A DNA stretch of 18,099 nucleotides, taken from JBDHRG01 sp039807445. Lineage in GTDB: Bacteria > Pseudomonadota > Gammaproteobacteria > Competibacterales > Competibacteraceae. The notes below the pieces were generated by a model. The model searched no databases. It saw only the letters and a program-made list of their open reading frames with translations, and was not told the DNA's origin. The stretch is taken from the NCBI GenBank assembly GCA_039807445.1, contig JBDHRG010000066.1:1-18099 (forward strand). Reading direction: 5' to 3'. The position numbers and the translations under genes were made by a program. Shown one piece after another: positions 8,412 to 15,284 of this stretch (position 1 is the first letter of the stretch; the number at the start of each line of letters is the position of its first letter).

Positions 8412-8872
8412 GGCCCAATTTCCTGACAGAAGGCATCCAGAACCGCGAATGCCGATTCCAGTCCATCGTGCACCGGTTCGAGCGGCAGTAGGGGGCGCAG
8501 CTTCATTTCAAGCGCCTCGGCTGCCGGGTCGGTGACCTTGCGCCAAGGGGTCAGCTCGAGCATCCGGATCATCGGTGTCAAACGTTTCAGGCATGCACTT
8601 TCCAAGCGATGCTGACGAATCACCGAGTCGAACGCCGTGTAGCTCGCACCACGCCTGAAGGGCGAGTCGGGTGTGTCCAGCGTCGCTCCGGCAATCTGAG
8701 TCCCTTTCGGCAGCGACTGGAACCGCGCATCGGGGTCGACATGGCGCCTGAGCACCCAGGCCGCAGCGGCGGAGTCGATCTCCCACGGTGCCCAGGTGCT
8801 GTAAAGCGCCGTCTGTGCCGGCCCCGACAGCAGCAAGCCGCCCAGAAGCAGATGCACACGCCATCTCAGCAT
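8408..8872 (-). CDS. Exported ChrB C-terminal-domain-like protein
   Basis: The product has 154 residues from the ATG at 8872. Residues 1-21 are a signal peptide (HLLLGGLLLSGPAQT). The body resembles the chromate resistance exported-protein domain (PF09828, ChrB C-terminal): IDSAAAAWVLRRHVDPDARF near 31-50, then YTAFDSVIRQHRL near 76-88 and a helix LKRLTPMIRM. In that family the first motif normally reads RIACPWLIRRFIDPDA and a His and an Asp follow. Here the Cys and the His (FRRGAS in place of the H-G segment) appear lost, so metal or oxyanion chemistry may have changed. The start overlaps the ATPase stop by seven bases (ATGCTGA). An upstream in-frame start at 8902 would bury the signal peptide and was not chosen. 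The family match is by motif recognition only. Confidence 0.75.
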   Translation of the reverse strand: MLRWRVHLLLGGLLLSGPAQTALYSTWAPWEIDSAAAAWVLRRHVDPDARFQSLPKGTQIAGATLDTPDSPFRRGASYTAFDSVIRQHRLESACLKRLTPMIRMLELTPWRKVTDPAAEALEMKLRPLLPLEPVHDGLESAFAVLDAFCQEIGP

Positions 8873-9609
8873 GAACTCAGGTTCCGCAACTTCTTCACCC
8901 ACTCATTGGCCGGACGGCGACTGACATCTGGCCACGGCGCGTTCTGGATCAAGGTGCCCTGATACAGGATCGCGATTCGATCGCTGCCACGTATCGCGTC
9001 GTCCAGGCTGTGCGTGACCATGATCCGGGCGCAGGCCGAGCGGCGCTGGAGATCGTCCAGCAAGCTCAGCAGATCGGCGCTCAGCACGGGATCCACGTTG
9101 GCGAAAGGTTCGTCGAGCAGCAGCAACCGTGGCTGGCAAGCCAATATCCGCGCCAGCGCCAAGCGCTGCTGTTCGCCGCCCGACATGCGAGCCGGAACCG
9201 CATCGGCGTGGCCGTACAATCCCACCCGATCGAGCAGTTCGATATCCCCTGTCTCTCGCCGCAGGCGCCGGCCGCCGCTGCGTGCGAACGCGATATGCTG
9301 CGCTGCTGTGAGATGCGGCCACAACCCCAGTTCCTGACCGAGCAAGCCTATCGCCCGCTTCGCGGGCGGAATGAAGACACCTCCGTCGACGACGGCACCA
9401 CCCAATCGGATCGCCCCACGCATCGGCCGCTCCAGTCCCGCGATCAAGCGCAGCAAAGTGCTCTTGCCGCTGCCCGAAGGGCCCATCACGGCAAGCCGCT
9501 CGTTTTCATGCACGCTCAGGTAGTCTACGCTCAGCCGGTGTCTCGATCCGTAACTGAAAACGACACTTTCAAGCTCGACCGCGAGGCCGCCCCCACCACC
9601 ACCCGCCAA
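8866..9609 (-). CDS. ABC transporter ATP-binding protein (iron/family-1 type)
   Basis: The 247-residue ATPase has all catalytic motifs: Walker A GPSGSGKST (43-51), Q-loop GQELGLWPHL (Q92), signature MSGGEQQRL (142-150), Walker B LLLLDEPFANVD (162-173) and switch His200 in VTHSLDDA. It should energise the neighbouring permease. It is shorter than FbpC/PotA-type ATPases (about 340-370 residues) because the C-terminal regulatory OB domain is absent. Initiation must be at the TTG at 9609: the frame has a TGA shortly upstream, no ATG or GTG precedes the conserved start, and GGAGG lies 8 bases before the TTG. The start overlaps the permease gene by 41 bases, so translation is coupled. Confidence 0.95.
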   Translation of the reverse strand: MAGGGGGGLAVELESVVFSYGSRHRLSVDYLSVHENERLAVMGPSGSGKSTLLRLIAGLERPMRGAIRLGGAVVDGGVFIPPAKRAIGLLGQELGLWPHLTAAQHIAFARSGGRRLRRETGDIELLDRVGLYGHADAVPARMSGGEQQRLALARILACQPRLLLLDEPFANVDPVLSADLLSLLDDLQRRSACARIMVTHSLDDAIRGSDRIAILYQGTLIQNAPWPDVSRRPANEWVKKLRNLSSC

Positions 9610-11050
9610 AGCATGCCCCTCCGATCAGTACGATCAAACCGCCCTGTACGCAAGCCAGACCCTTGACCCCATCCCAAGCCCCATAATGCATCAGGTTGTA
9701 CAGCCGCAGGATCACCGTTTCCGTGCCGGGAGCAACCGTCAGAACGGTCGTCGGCAACTCCGAAAGCGTCAGTATGAAACCGAGGCCGAAGGCCAACACC
9801 CATTCCGGCCATTGGCGTGGAAGCTGCAAATGGAGAAACCGGTACCAGCGAGTCACGGACATCATCGCGAGGAATGCCTGCTCGCCCTTGTCCGGCACCT
9901 TGTGGATGCCGACGAGCACGATGACGAGCAACGGCGCCACGCGAAACGCGTGCGACAACACCATCAGCGTGTCGCCGTGCCGCAACCACGTCAATCCGCT
10001 CACTTGGCTCAGCTCGATCGTGCCGAGCGCCATCAGCGACCCGGGCAGCAGAACCTGCACCAGTAAAACCGTCAACACCAGAGCCCGCGCATCATTGCCG
10101 AGCTGGCATGCCATATCGGCAATCGCCCGTGCCATGATGGTGGCCAGCATGGCACTCGACATCGCCAACGGCACCGTGCTTGCAAGTGCGACCCCGTGCT
10201 TGTCGAATACTCCTTCGAATCCGGCCCGAGCGACCATCGCTGCTGGCAGCAGGAAAACCGTGCTCAATGCCAGGAACGTTATGCAACAGGACGAATACGG
10301 GATCAGCGTGGTGATCCTGTCGAACAGACCCGGTCGCCAGGAGGCCGACAATACATTTTTTCCCAATGCATGCAGCAACGGCACCAGGAAAAGAGCGACG
10401 CTCACTTGCGGCAGGGCAGCGGCTGCCGAATCCAGCGGATCATCCGAAAGCACGATGCGTGCCAGAAACTCCTCGGCGTAAACCGGATAACCCGTCAGCG
10501 TCGTCACCTCTCCATGAGTGAAACTCATGGCAAATACCAGAGCTCCGGCCGCAAGCAATGGCAGACGCAACTGCGGCAGCAGGATGTGGCGGACTACTTT
10601 ACCGTAGGGAGCACACAGCGCCGCTGCTTCCGTACCTGCCAGATCCAGCCTGAAGAGGCCCAATACGAGCAGCAGAGTCGGGATGGCACAGTAGCTTGCT
10701 GCCAGCACGATAACCGTTGTCGCCATCGGCGACAACGACAGTCCGCCGGCCAGTTCCTGCCAGGCCGCGAGGTTGACGACCGGTGATACTCCAAAGACGA
10801 ATACGACCCCGAGCAGTGCCATCATCCGCGTCCATCTCCCTCTCGAAACGGCGAGCAGCACCAGCAACAGCACGCCGAGTGCGATGCTCGCGCAGGAAGT
10901 CACAAGGGCCAGGCTCGCACTCGACGCGAGCAGCCGGAGCGTCGCGGGCGACCACAGCCCGACATGGGCCCCCAGGTCGAATAGCCGGAGCATCGCAGGC
11001 AGATATGGCAGGCAACATAAAACCAGGGAGATGGCTCCCGGAAGTAACAT
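9569..11050 (-). CDS. ABC transporter fused double permease (FbpB-like)
   Basis: The product has 493 residues with about 12 hydrophobic segments in two halves, as in the fused permeases of ferric iron importers (FbpB/AfuB type). The first half carries an EAA-loop motif at about 141-163 (EAAALCAPYGKVVRHILLPQ), the ATPase contact site. The second-half equivalent is degenerate (KGEQAFLAMMSVTRWYRFL, near 405-423) and lacks the usual EAA...G core, which suggests asymmetric coupling. It starts 20 bases after the binding-protein stop and ends inside the ATPase gene. The substrate is not set by the sequence; ferric ion or another small cation or oxyanion complex is possible. Confidence 0.92.
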   Translation of the reverse strand: MLLPGAISLVLCCLPYLPAMLRLFDLGAHVGLWSPATLRLLASSASLALVTSCASIALGVLLLVLLAVSRGRWTRMMALLGVVFVFGVSPVVNLAAWQELAGGLSLSPMATTVIVLAASYCAIPTLLLVLGLFRLDLAGTEAAALCAPYGKVVRHILLPQLRLPLLAAGALVFAMSFTHGEVTTLTGYPVYAEEFLARIVLSDDPLDSAAAALPQVSVALFLVPLLHALGKNVLSASWRPGLFDRITTLIPYSSCCITFLALSTVFLLPAAMVARAGFEGVFDKHGVALASTVPLAMSSAMLATIMARAIADMACQLGNDARALVLTVLLVQVLLPGSLMALGTIELSQVSGLTWLRHGDTLMVLSHAFRVAPLLVIVLVGIHKVPDKGEQAFLAMMSVTRWYRFLHLQLPRQWPEWVLAFGLGFILTLSELPTTVLTVAPGTETVILRLYNLMHYGAWDGVKGLACVQGGLIVLIGGACFGGWWWGRPRGRA

Positions 11051-11070
11051 CGGGCTTCTCGAAAGACAAG

Positions 11071-12057
11071 CTATTCGACCAAGTGCCTGCGAATGAGACG
11101 GGCGCTTGCCTCCAGGCCATCGATCAAGTCCTGCTTCCCTTGTTGCCAGATCTTCAGGTTTTCCGCTTCCAGCGAGTAAACGTGACCCAATCCGATTCCG
11201 GCCTGGATCGCTCCCGTGTCGATCAGCATCTGCGTGGCTACGGGACTCAGCAGGAAATCGATGAGGCGTCGGCCGGTCAGAGGATTGGGACCACCGGCAA
11301 CCATCGCGACCGTGTGCGGTATGGCGTAAGCTCCATCGCCGGTCTGATCCGGAAACACCATGCTGACCCCGGCACCGCTGCGGATGGCTTCACGTGCGTC
11401 ATCGGTATCGGTAAGTCCCCATGCATAATCGCCGCGGACGACAGCATCCCGAACGGCAGCATTACCAGGCAGCAAAGCCACCTCGTTGGCTTTCAGAGCG
11501 CTCAGGAAACGGCTGAACTCGGCCTCTCCCCAACGTTGGTACAAGGCCGCGAAATGGGTCGAAGTGGTGCCGAAGAATGGCTTGGCTATTGCCACCCGGC
11601 CTTTCCAGCGGGGATCGGCGAGATCCCACAGGTGGCGGGGGGCATCCTGCCCACTCAGGAGCGTCGTGTTGACGATGAATACCCGCATCCGTGCGCCGAA
11701 GCCGGTCCAGTAGCCGTCAGTATCGCGAAAATCGGCGGGGATACCCTCTGCAAGCGGGGAGCGATAAGGCATCAGCACATTCGCGGCTTTCAGCCGCAGC
11801 GTCCGCAGATGCTCGGAATTCCAGAAGACATCGGCCTGTGGGTGCTTGCGCTCGGCCACCAGACGTTTCTCGAGTCCGACCGTTTTCGTCGCTTCGACGT
11901 CGTAGGCCGCCTTGACCTTGATCCCTGTTTCGCGCTCGAACCGCTCGAGAACAGGTTCCGCGAAGATCTGATCCACCGAGGTGTACACGACCACCTCGGC
12001 AGCCGTCGCCGCACAAGCCAAGCCGATCAGGGCAAACCCCAGAGCCAAAGCACGCAT
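11071..12057 (-). CDS. Extracellular solute-binding protein, Fe3+-type ABC importer
   Basis: The product has 328 residues. Residues 1-20 are a signal peptide (ALGFALIGLACAATAA). The mature N-terminus reads EVVVYTSVDQIFAEPVLERF, then DVEATKTVGL and ADVFWNSE, the hallmark of family-1 binding proteins annotated as ferric iron binding. Later segments VAIAKPFFGTT, LPGNAAVRDAVVRG and GLTDTDDA also fit. The paired Tyr ligand of classical FbpA is not evident in the matching C-terminal region (AYAIPHTVAMV), so iron specificity is not assured. The ATG at 12057 has GGGAGGG six bases upstream. This is the promoter-proximal gene of the long minus-strand run. Confidence 0.93.
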   Translation of the reverse strand: MRALALGFALIGLACAATAAEVVVYTSVDQIFAEPVLERFERETGIKVKAAYDVEATKTVGLEKRLVAERKHPQADVFWNSEHLRTLRLKAANVLMPYRSPLAEGIPADFRDTDGYWTGFGARMRVFIVNTTLLSGQDAPRHLWDLADPRWKGRVAIAKPFFGTTSTHFAALYQRWGEAEFSRFLSALKANEVALLPGNAAVRDAVVRGDYAWGLTDTDDAREAIRSGAGVSMVFPDQTGDGAYAIPHTVAMVAGGPNPLTGRRLIDFLLSPVATQMLIDTGAIQAGIGLGHVYSLEAENLKIWQQGKQDLIDGLEASARLIRRHLVE

Positions 12058-12138
12058 CGACAGCCCTCCCTAGCCTTTGGCCGGATAGCCCTGACAAAGC
12101 TAGCCCGTTCCCTGACGGTTTCCAGAGCCTGAACGCGA
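12058..12138 (-). promoter_or_regulatory. Leader of the ABC operon with inverted repeats
   Basis: The non-coding stretch directly upstream of the binding-protein gene contains the SD GGGAGGG at 12064-12070. An imperfect inverted repeat (CTAGCCTTTG at 12070-12079, CAAAGCTAG at 12095-12103) would form a stem abutting the SD. A second near-palindrome, CTGAACGCGATCAG, lies further upstream at about 12126-12139. These could be operator or attenuating structures for metal-responsive control. No confident -35/-10 pair was found, so the regulatory call is inference. Confidence 0.35.
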
Positions 12139-12417
12139 TCAGGATCTGTTCGATGCTCCTCGCCCTCGCTGCCTCGATCCCGCGCCGCACCGAAGAGGGG
12201 CTGGTGCTCCGGGCTGATCCGCCCAGTTGTGGATGATGGCGGCGCCGGCCTCGACGAAGCGCTGGTGCAGCGCGCGGATGCGCTCGGGGTGGTCGACGTT
12301 CCACAGCTCGGACGCATCGCCGGCCTGCAGCCCGACCTTGAACAGGTTGGTGCCGGTGGCGCCGTCGGCGAGCAGGCAGGGGCGGCTTGCCAGCAGGTCG
12401 AGGAAGCGGTTGCTCAT
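12139..12417 (-). pseudogene. Truncated betaine/homocysteine S-methyltransferase (N-terminus only)
   Basis: The frame opens with an ATG at 12417 (AGGAA about 8 bases upstream). It reads FLDLLASRP, LLADGATGTNLFKVGL and ELWNVDHPERIRALHQRFVEAG, the N-terminal strand and helices of homocysteine S-methyltransferase/BHMT-like enzymes, which use the ADGATGT motif at the start of the TIM barrel. Similarity stops after AAIIHNW at about residue 62-65 (position ~12232). Family members continue with ILTNSFGG; here unrelated residues follow to a stop at 12139. Intact enzymes are about 300 residues and carry a zinc-binding cysteine triad, all missing here. The gene is therefore a non-functional remnant of a betaine demethylation set whose MttB-like partner survives at 13725. 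Confidence 0.82.
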
Positions 12418-12434
12418 TCGGGAGATTCCTGTAC

Positions 12435-12752
12435 TCACACGCCGGTCACGAGGAAATCGAGCGCCGCGACGATGTCGTCGCGCTTCGAGGTGAGATCGGC
12501 TACCGGCGCGCCGAGTGCGCTCTTCGCGACACCAGCCAGCTGCGGTGTCAGCATCGCGCACGGTTCGCCGCTGATCGTGAACACCGGCATCAGGCGGCTC
12601 ACCGGCTTGCCGACCAGGCTCGGGAGCGGGCACAGCGGCACCCCCACCCGGGTCTGCAGATCGCTCAGCAACTCGCTCTGTACGTCCAGCAGGTATGGCA
12701 CCGCCTTCGCGGTCGCGGGATTCGGATTGCGGTGGACTGTAAACTGGCCCAC
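12435..12752 (-). CDS. ccdB: CcdB-family toxin (DNA gyrase poison)
   Basis: The product has 105 residues, close to the 101 of F-plasmid CcdB. Matching segments are QFTVHRNPN at the start, YLLDVQSELLSDLQTRVGVPL, LMPVFTISGEPCAMLTPQLAGV and the C-terminal DDIVAALDFLVTGV. CcdB traps DNA gyrase on DNA through its extreme C-terminus. The F-plasmid Trp-Gly-Ile end is here Thr-Gly-Val, so the Trp is not conserved although the Gly is. The start is a GTG at 12752, one base after the ccdA stop, so the toxin is coupled to its antitoxin. The next gene, the methyltransferase remnant, begins 17 bases after the ccdB stop. Confidence 0.9.
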   Translation of the reverse strand: MGQFTVHRNPNPATAKAVPYLLDVQSELLSDLQTRVGVPLCPLPSLVGKPVSRLMPVFTISGEPCAMLTPQLAGVAKSALGAPVADLTSKRDDIVAALDFLVTGV

Positions 12753-12753
12753 C

Positions 12754-12999
12754 TCAAAAGCTCCGCACCCCGTCGCCGAACACGCCGTGCGCCTCGACGT
12801 ACGCGTTATAGGCGACGATGGCCTCGCGATTCTCGGCCAGCCAGCGCTCGCGCCGCGTCTGTCGCACGCGTTCCGCGAGCGCCTGCTCCAGCGTCGCCGA
12901 CAGGTTGATGTCCAGTTCGCGGGCGATCCGCAGCAGATCGCTGTTGACGCTGAGATTGGTCGGCTTCTTGGGTGCTTGCAGATCGTAGGCGGGCAGCAT
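12754..12999 (-). CDS. ccdA: CcdA-family antitoxin
   Basis: The product has 81 residues. The N-terminal half (PTNLSVNSDLLRIARELDIN) is a ribbon-helix-helix DNA-binding region. The C-terminal half (RERWLAENREAIVAYNAYVE, ending GVFGDGVRSF) is the conserved CcdB-binding tail. The ATG at 12999 was chosen because GAGGAG lies 8 bases upstream; an in-frame ATG at 13035 falls on the likely -10 box. CcdA neutralises CcdB and represses its own operon together with it. The stop is one base before the ccdB GTG. Confidence 0.9.
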   Translation of the reverse strand: MLPAYDLQAPKKPTNLSVNSDLLRIARELDINLSATLEQALAERVRQTRRERWLAENREAIVAYNAYVEAHGVFGDGVRSF

Positions 13000-13020
13000 C
13001 GCGGCATCTCCTCGGACAAG

Positions 13021-13050
13021 TTTCATGCGCATCATATATACGCATTAAAC
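13021..13050 (-). promoter_or_regulatory. Likely ccdAB promoter/operator
   Basis: An AT-rich island in GC-rich surroundings. On the minus strand TATGAT (13036 to 13031) resembles a -10 box. It is flanked by the inverted repeat ATGCG (13025-13029) and CGCAT (13041-13045), a plausible CcdA ribbon-helix-helix site. Transcription would begin about 25 bases before the chosen ccdA ATG. No good -35 hexamer was seen. Confidence 0.5.
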
Positions 13051-13179
13051 CTGTCTGCCATCCCGAGGCCCGGCTCAGCGCGCCTGCACGATGCCCGCCT
13101 CGACCCGGTAGTCGTAGATCGCGCGCGAGCTCGAGCTGGACCAGCAGCCTGCCCTTGCCGCCCTGCGCCTGGTTCGGGG

Positions 13180-13632
13180 CTGGTCATCCAGGCCGACGTG
13201 ACCCAGATCGAGACCGGCACCGAGCTCGGCCTCACGATCGGCTTCGTCCTCGCGCTGGCGAGCGGCTGCCTGGTCGTCCAGGCGATCAACCGGCCGCTGG
13301 CACAGGTGATGGCCGCGCTCGACGCGATCCGCCGCGGCGACTATTCGCAGCGCCTGGCGCGGACGCACCGCGACGAGTTCGGCATCCTGGCCGAAGGCTT
13401 GAACCGCATGGCCGAGGCGCTGGAAGAAACCCGCCTGCGCGAGCAGGCGACGATCCGCCAGGTGCAGCAGGCCGGCATCGCCGTGACCAGCTCGAGCACC
13501 ATCCCGGCCGCCGACGATCCGCCGGACAGCCTGATCGGTGCAGTCGACCGGCTGCTGTACGCGGCCAAGCGCAAGGGCCGCAACCGCCTCGAGTGCCAGC
13601 CGTTCGCGCTCGGGGCTGCCTGCGGTGCGTGA
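13180..13632 (+). pseudogene. Remnant of HAMP-GGDEF diguanylate cyclase
   Basis: The readable part begins near LVIQADVTQIE at 13180, the end of a sensor domain. A transmembrane helix follows (LGLTIGFVLALASGCLVV), then a HAMP domain (INRPLAQVMAALDAIRRGDYSQRL, DEFGILAEGLNRMAEALEE) and the start of a coiled coil. Right after RQVQQA it jumps to GIAVTSSSTIPAADDPP and DRLLYAAKRKGRNRLE, the last ~40 residues of a GGDEF domain. About 130 residues holding the GGDEF active site are missing in frame, and the N-terminal sensor is also gone. No start codon or SD fits. It cannot make cyclic di-GMP. Confidence 0.8.
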
Positions 13633-13724
13633 CGCGCCGACACAAGCCCGGGTCGCCCCGCAGCCAGACGCGCACCGGACGCCCTTCCATACTCGGACGC
13701 ACCGGGCGGACCAGGAGGACGACG

Positions 13725-15284
13725 ATGAGCGACGAACAGACAACACGCAGCCGGCGCGGCGGCGGGCGCGAGGCCAAGCGCGCGGCGCGCAGTGCACGCA
13801 CGCAGGGCGCCCCGTACATCACGCGCAAGATCCCCTGCTACGAAGTGCTGGGCGAGGAAGGCCTGGCGCTGATCGAGCACAACGCCGACACCATCCTCGA
13901 GGAGATCGGCATCGACTTCCGCGGCGACGCCGAGGCGCTCGAGCTGCTGAAGGCCGCCGGCTGCGACGTCCAGGGCGAGCGCGTGCACTTCCCGCGCGGG
14001 TTGTGCCGCCGGATCATCACCGCCAGCGCGCCGGCCGAATACGTGCAGCACGCGCGCAACCCGGCGCGCAGCGTGCGCATCGGCGGCCCGCACACGGTGC
14101 TGGTGCCGGCCTACGGCTCGCCCTTCATCCACAACCTCGACGAGGGCCGTCGCTACGCGACGCTCGAGGACTTCCGCAACTTCGTCAAGCTCGCCTATGC
14201 CTCGCCGCACCTGCACCACTCGGGCGGCACGATCTGCGAGCCGGTCGACCTGCCGGTCAACAAGCGGCACTTCGACATGATCTACAGCCACATCAAGTAC
14301 AGCGACAAGCCGTACATGGGCTCGGTGACCGCGCCCGAGCGCGCCGAAGACACCGTCGAGATGACCCGGCTGCTGTTCGGCGACCAGTACATCGACCCCG
14401 CGACCGGCAAGCCGCGCACCTGCGTCACCAGCCTGATCAACGCCAACTCGCCGATGGTCTTCGACGAGACCATGCTCGGCGCGCTGAAGGTCTACGCCCG
14501 CGCCAACCAGGCCTGCGTGATCACCCCCTTCATCCTCGCCGGCGCGATGTCGCCGGTCACGGTCGCCGGCACCGCAGCGCAGACCCTGGCCGAGGCGATG
14601 GCCGGCATGACGCTGGCGCAGCTGGTGAACCCCGGCGCGCCGGTGGTGTTCGGCAGCTTCGCCAGCTCGATCTCGATGCAGTCGGGCGCGCCGACCTTCG
14701 GCACGCCCGAGCCGGCGCTGGTGCTGTACGTGATGGCGGCGCTGGCGCGGCGCCTGGGCGTGCCGTTCCGCTCCGGCGGCGGGCTGTGCGGCTCGAAGGT
14801 CCCTGACGCGCAGGCGGCGTTCGAGGCGGCCAACACGCTGATCCCGGCCGCGCTCGCCGGCGTCAACTTCGTGCTGCACACCGCCGGCTGGCTCGAGGGC
14901 GGGCTGGCGATGGGCTACGAGAAGTTCGTGATGGATGCCGACCAGGCCGGCATGATCGGCGTGCTGCTCCAGGGTGTCGACCTGTCCGAGAACGGCCAGG
15001 CGATGGATGCGATCCGCGAGGTCGGCCCCGGCAAGCACTTCCTCGGCTGTGCGCATACCCAGGCCAATTTCGAGACCGCGTTCTACCGCTCGCCGCTGGC
15101 CGACAACAACAGCTTCGAGCAGTGGGACTCCGAAGGCCGGCTCGACATGGCGAGCCGCGCCAACGCGCTGTGGAAGAAGATGCTGCGCGAGTACGAGGCG
15201 CCGCCGCTCGACCCGGCGGTCGACGAGGCGCTGCTCGACTACATCGCCCGACGCAAGGCGGCGGTCCCCGATTCCAACGTGTGA
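13725..15284 (+). CDS. Non-pyrrolysine MttB-family (MtgB-like) corrinoid methyltransferase
   Basis: The product has 519 residues and belongs to the trimethylamine methyltransferase MttB superfamily (COG5598). Matching parts are ITRKIPCYEVLGEEGLALIE, LEEIGIDFRGD, VPAYGSPFIHN, LHHSGGTICEPVD, YSHIKYSDKPYMGS and the SGGGLCGSKVPDAQA stretch (about 350-364), followed by LHTAGWLEGGLAMGYEKFV. There is no in-frame amber codon, so it is not a pyrrolysine enzyme. Characterised non-Pyl members such as MtgB transfer a methyl group from glycine betaine to a corrinoid protein. AGGAGG lies six bases before the ATG at 13725; the frame is open upstream but that part is not conserved. The first ~30 residues are basic and look disordered. 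No corrinoid protein gene is in the window. The neighbouring betaine-binding protein supports a quaternary amine substrate. Confidence 0.93.
   Translation: MSDEQTTRSRRGGGREAKRAARSARTQGAPYITRKIPCYEVLGEEGLALIEHNADTILEEIGIDFRGDAEALELLKAAGCDVQGERVHFPRGLCRRIITASAPAEYVQHARNPARSVRIGGPHTVLVPAYGSPFIHNLDEGRRYATLEDFRNFVKLAYASPHLHHSGGTICEPVDLPVNKRHFDMIYSHIKYSDKPYMGSVTAPERAEDTVEMTRLLFGDQYIDPATGKPRTCVTSLINANSPMVFDETMLGALKVYARANQACVITPFILAGAMSPVTVAGTAAQTLAEAMAGMTLAQLVNPGAPVVFGSFASSISMQSGAPTFGTPEPALVLYVMAALARRLGVPFRSGGGLCGSKVPDAQAAFEAANTLIPAALAGVNFVLHTAGWLEGGLAMGYEKFVMDADQAGMIGVLLQGVDLSENGQAMDAIREVGPGKHFLGCAHTQANFETAFYRSPLADNNSFEQWDSEGRLDMASRANALWKKMLREYEAPPLDPAVDEALLDYIARRKAAVPDSNV

Noticed and set aside
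11071..12057. Bona fide ferric-binding FbpA assignment
   Set aside because: The overall family fits, but the paired Tyr ligands of FbpA were not seen, so a gene symbol and iron specificity are not asserted.
13077..13175. Possible C-terminal protein fragment on the minus strand (text RAIYDYRVEAGIVQAR before a stop)
   Set aside because: It reads like real protein for only ~16 residues, needs a frameshift to extend, and matches no family I recognise.
12972..13724. In-frame upstream extension of the MttB-family gene
   Set aside because: No family similarity in this part, it reads through the GGDEF remnant out of frame, and AGGAGG fits the start at 13725.
13725..15284. Pyrrolysine-containing trimethylamine methyltransferase
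   Set aside because: No in-frame TAG codon occurs, so this is the non-Pyl branch.
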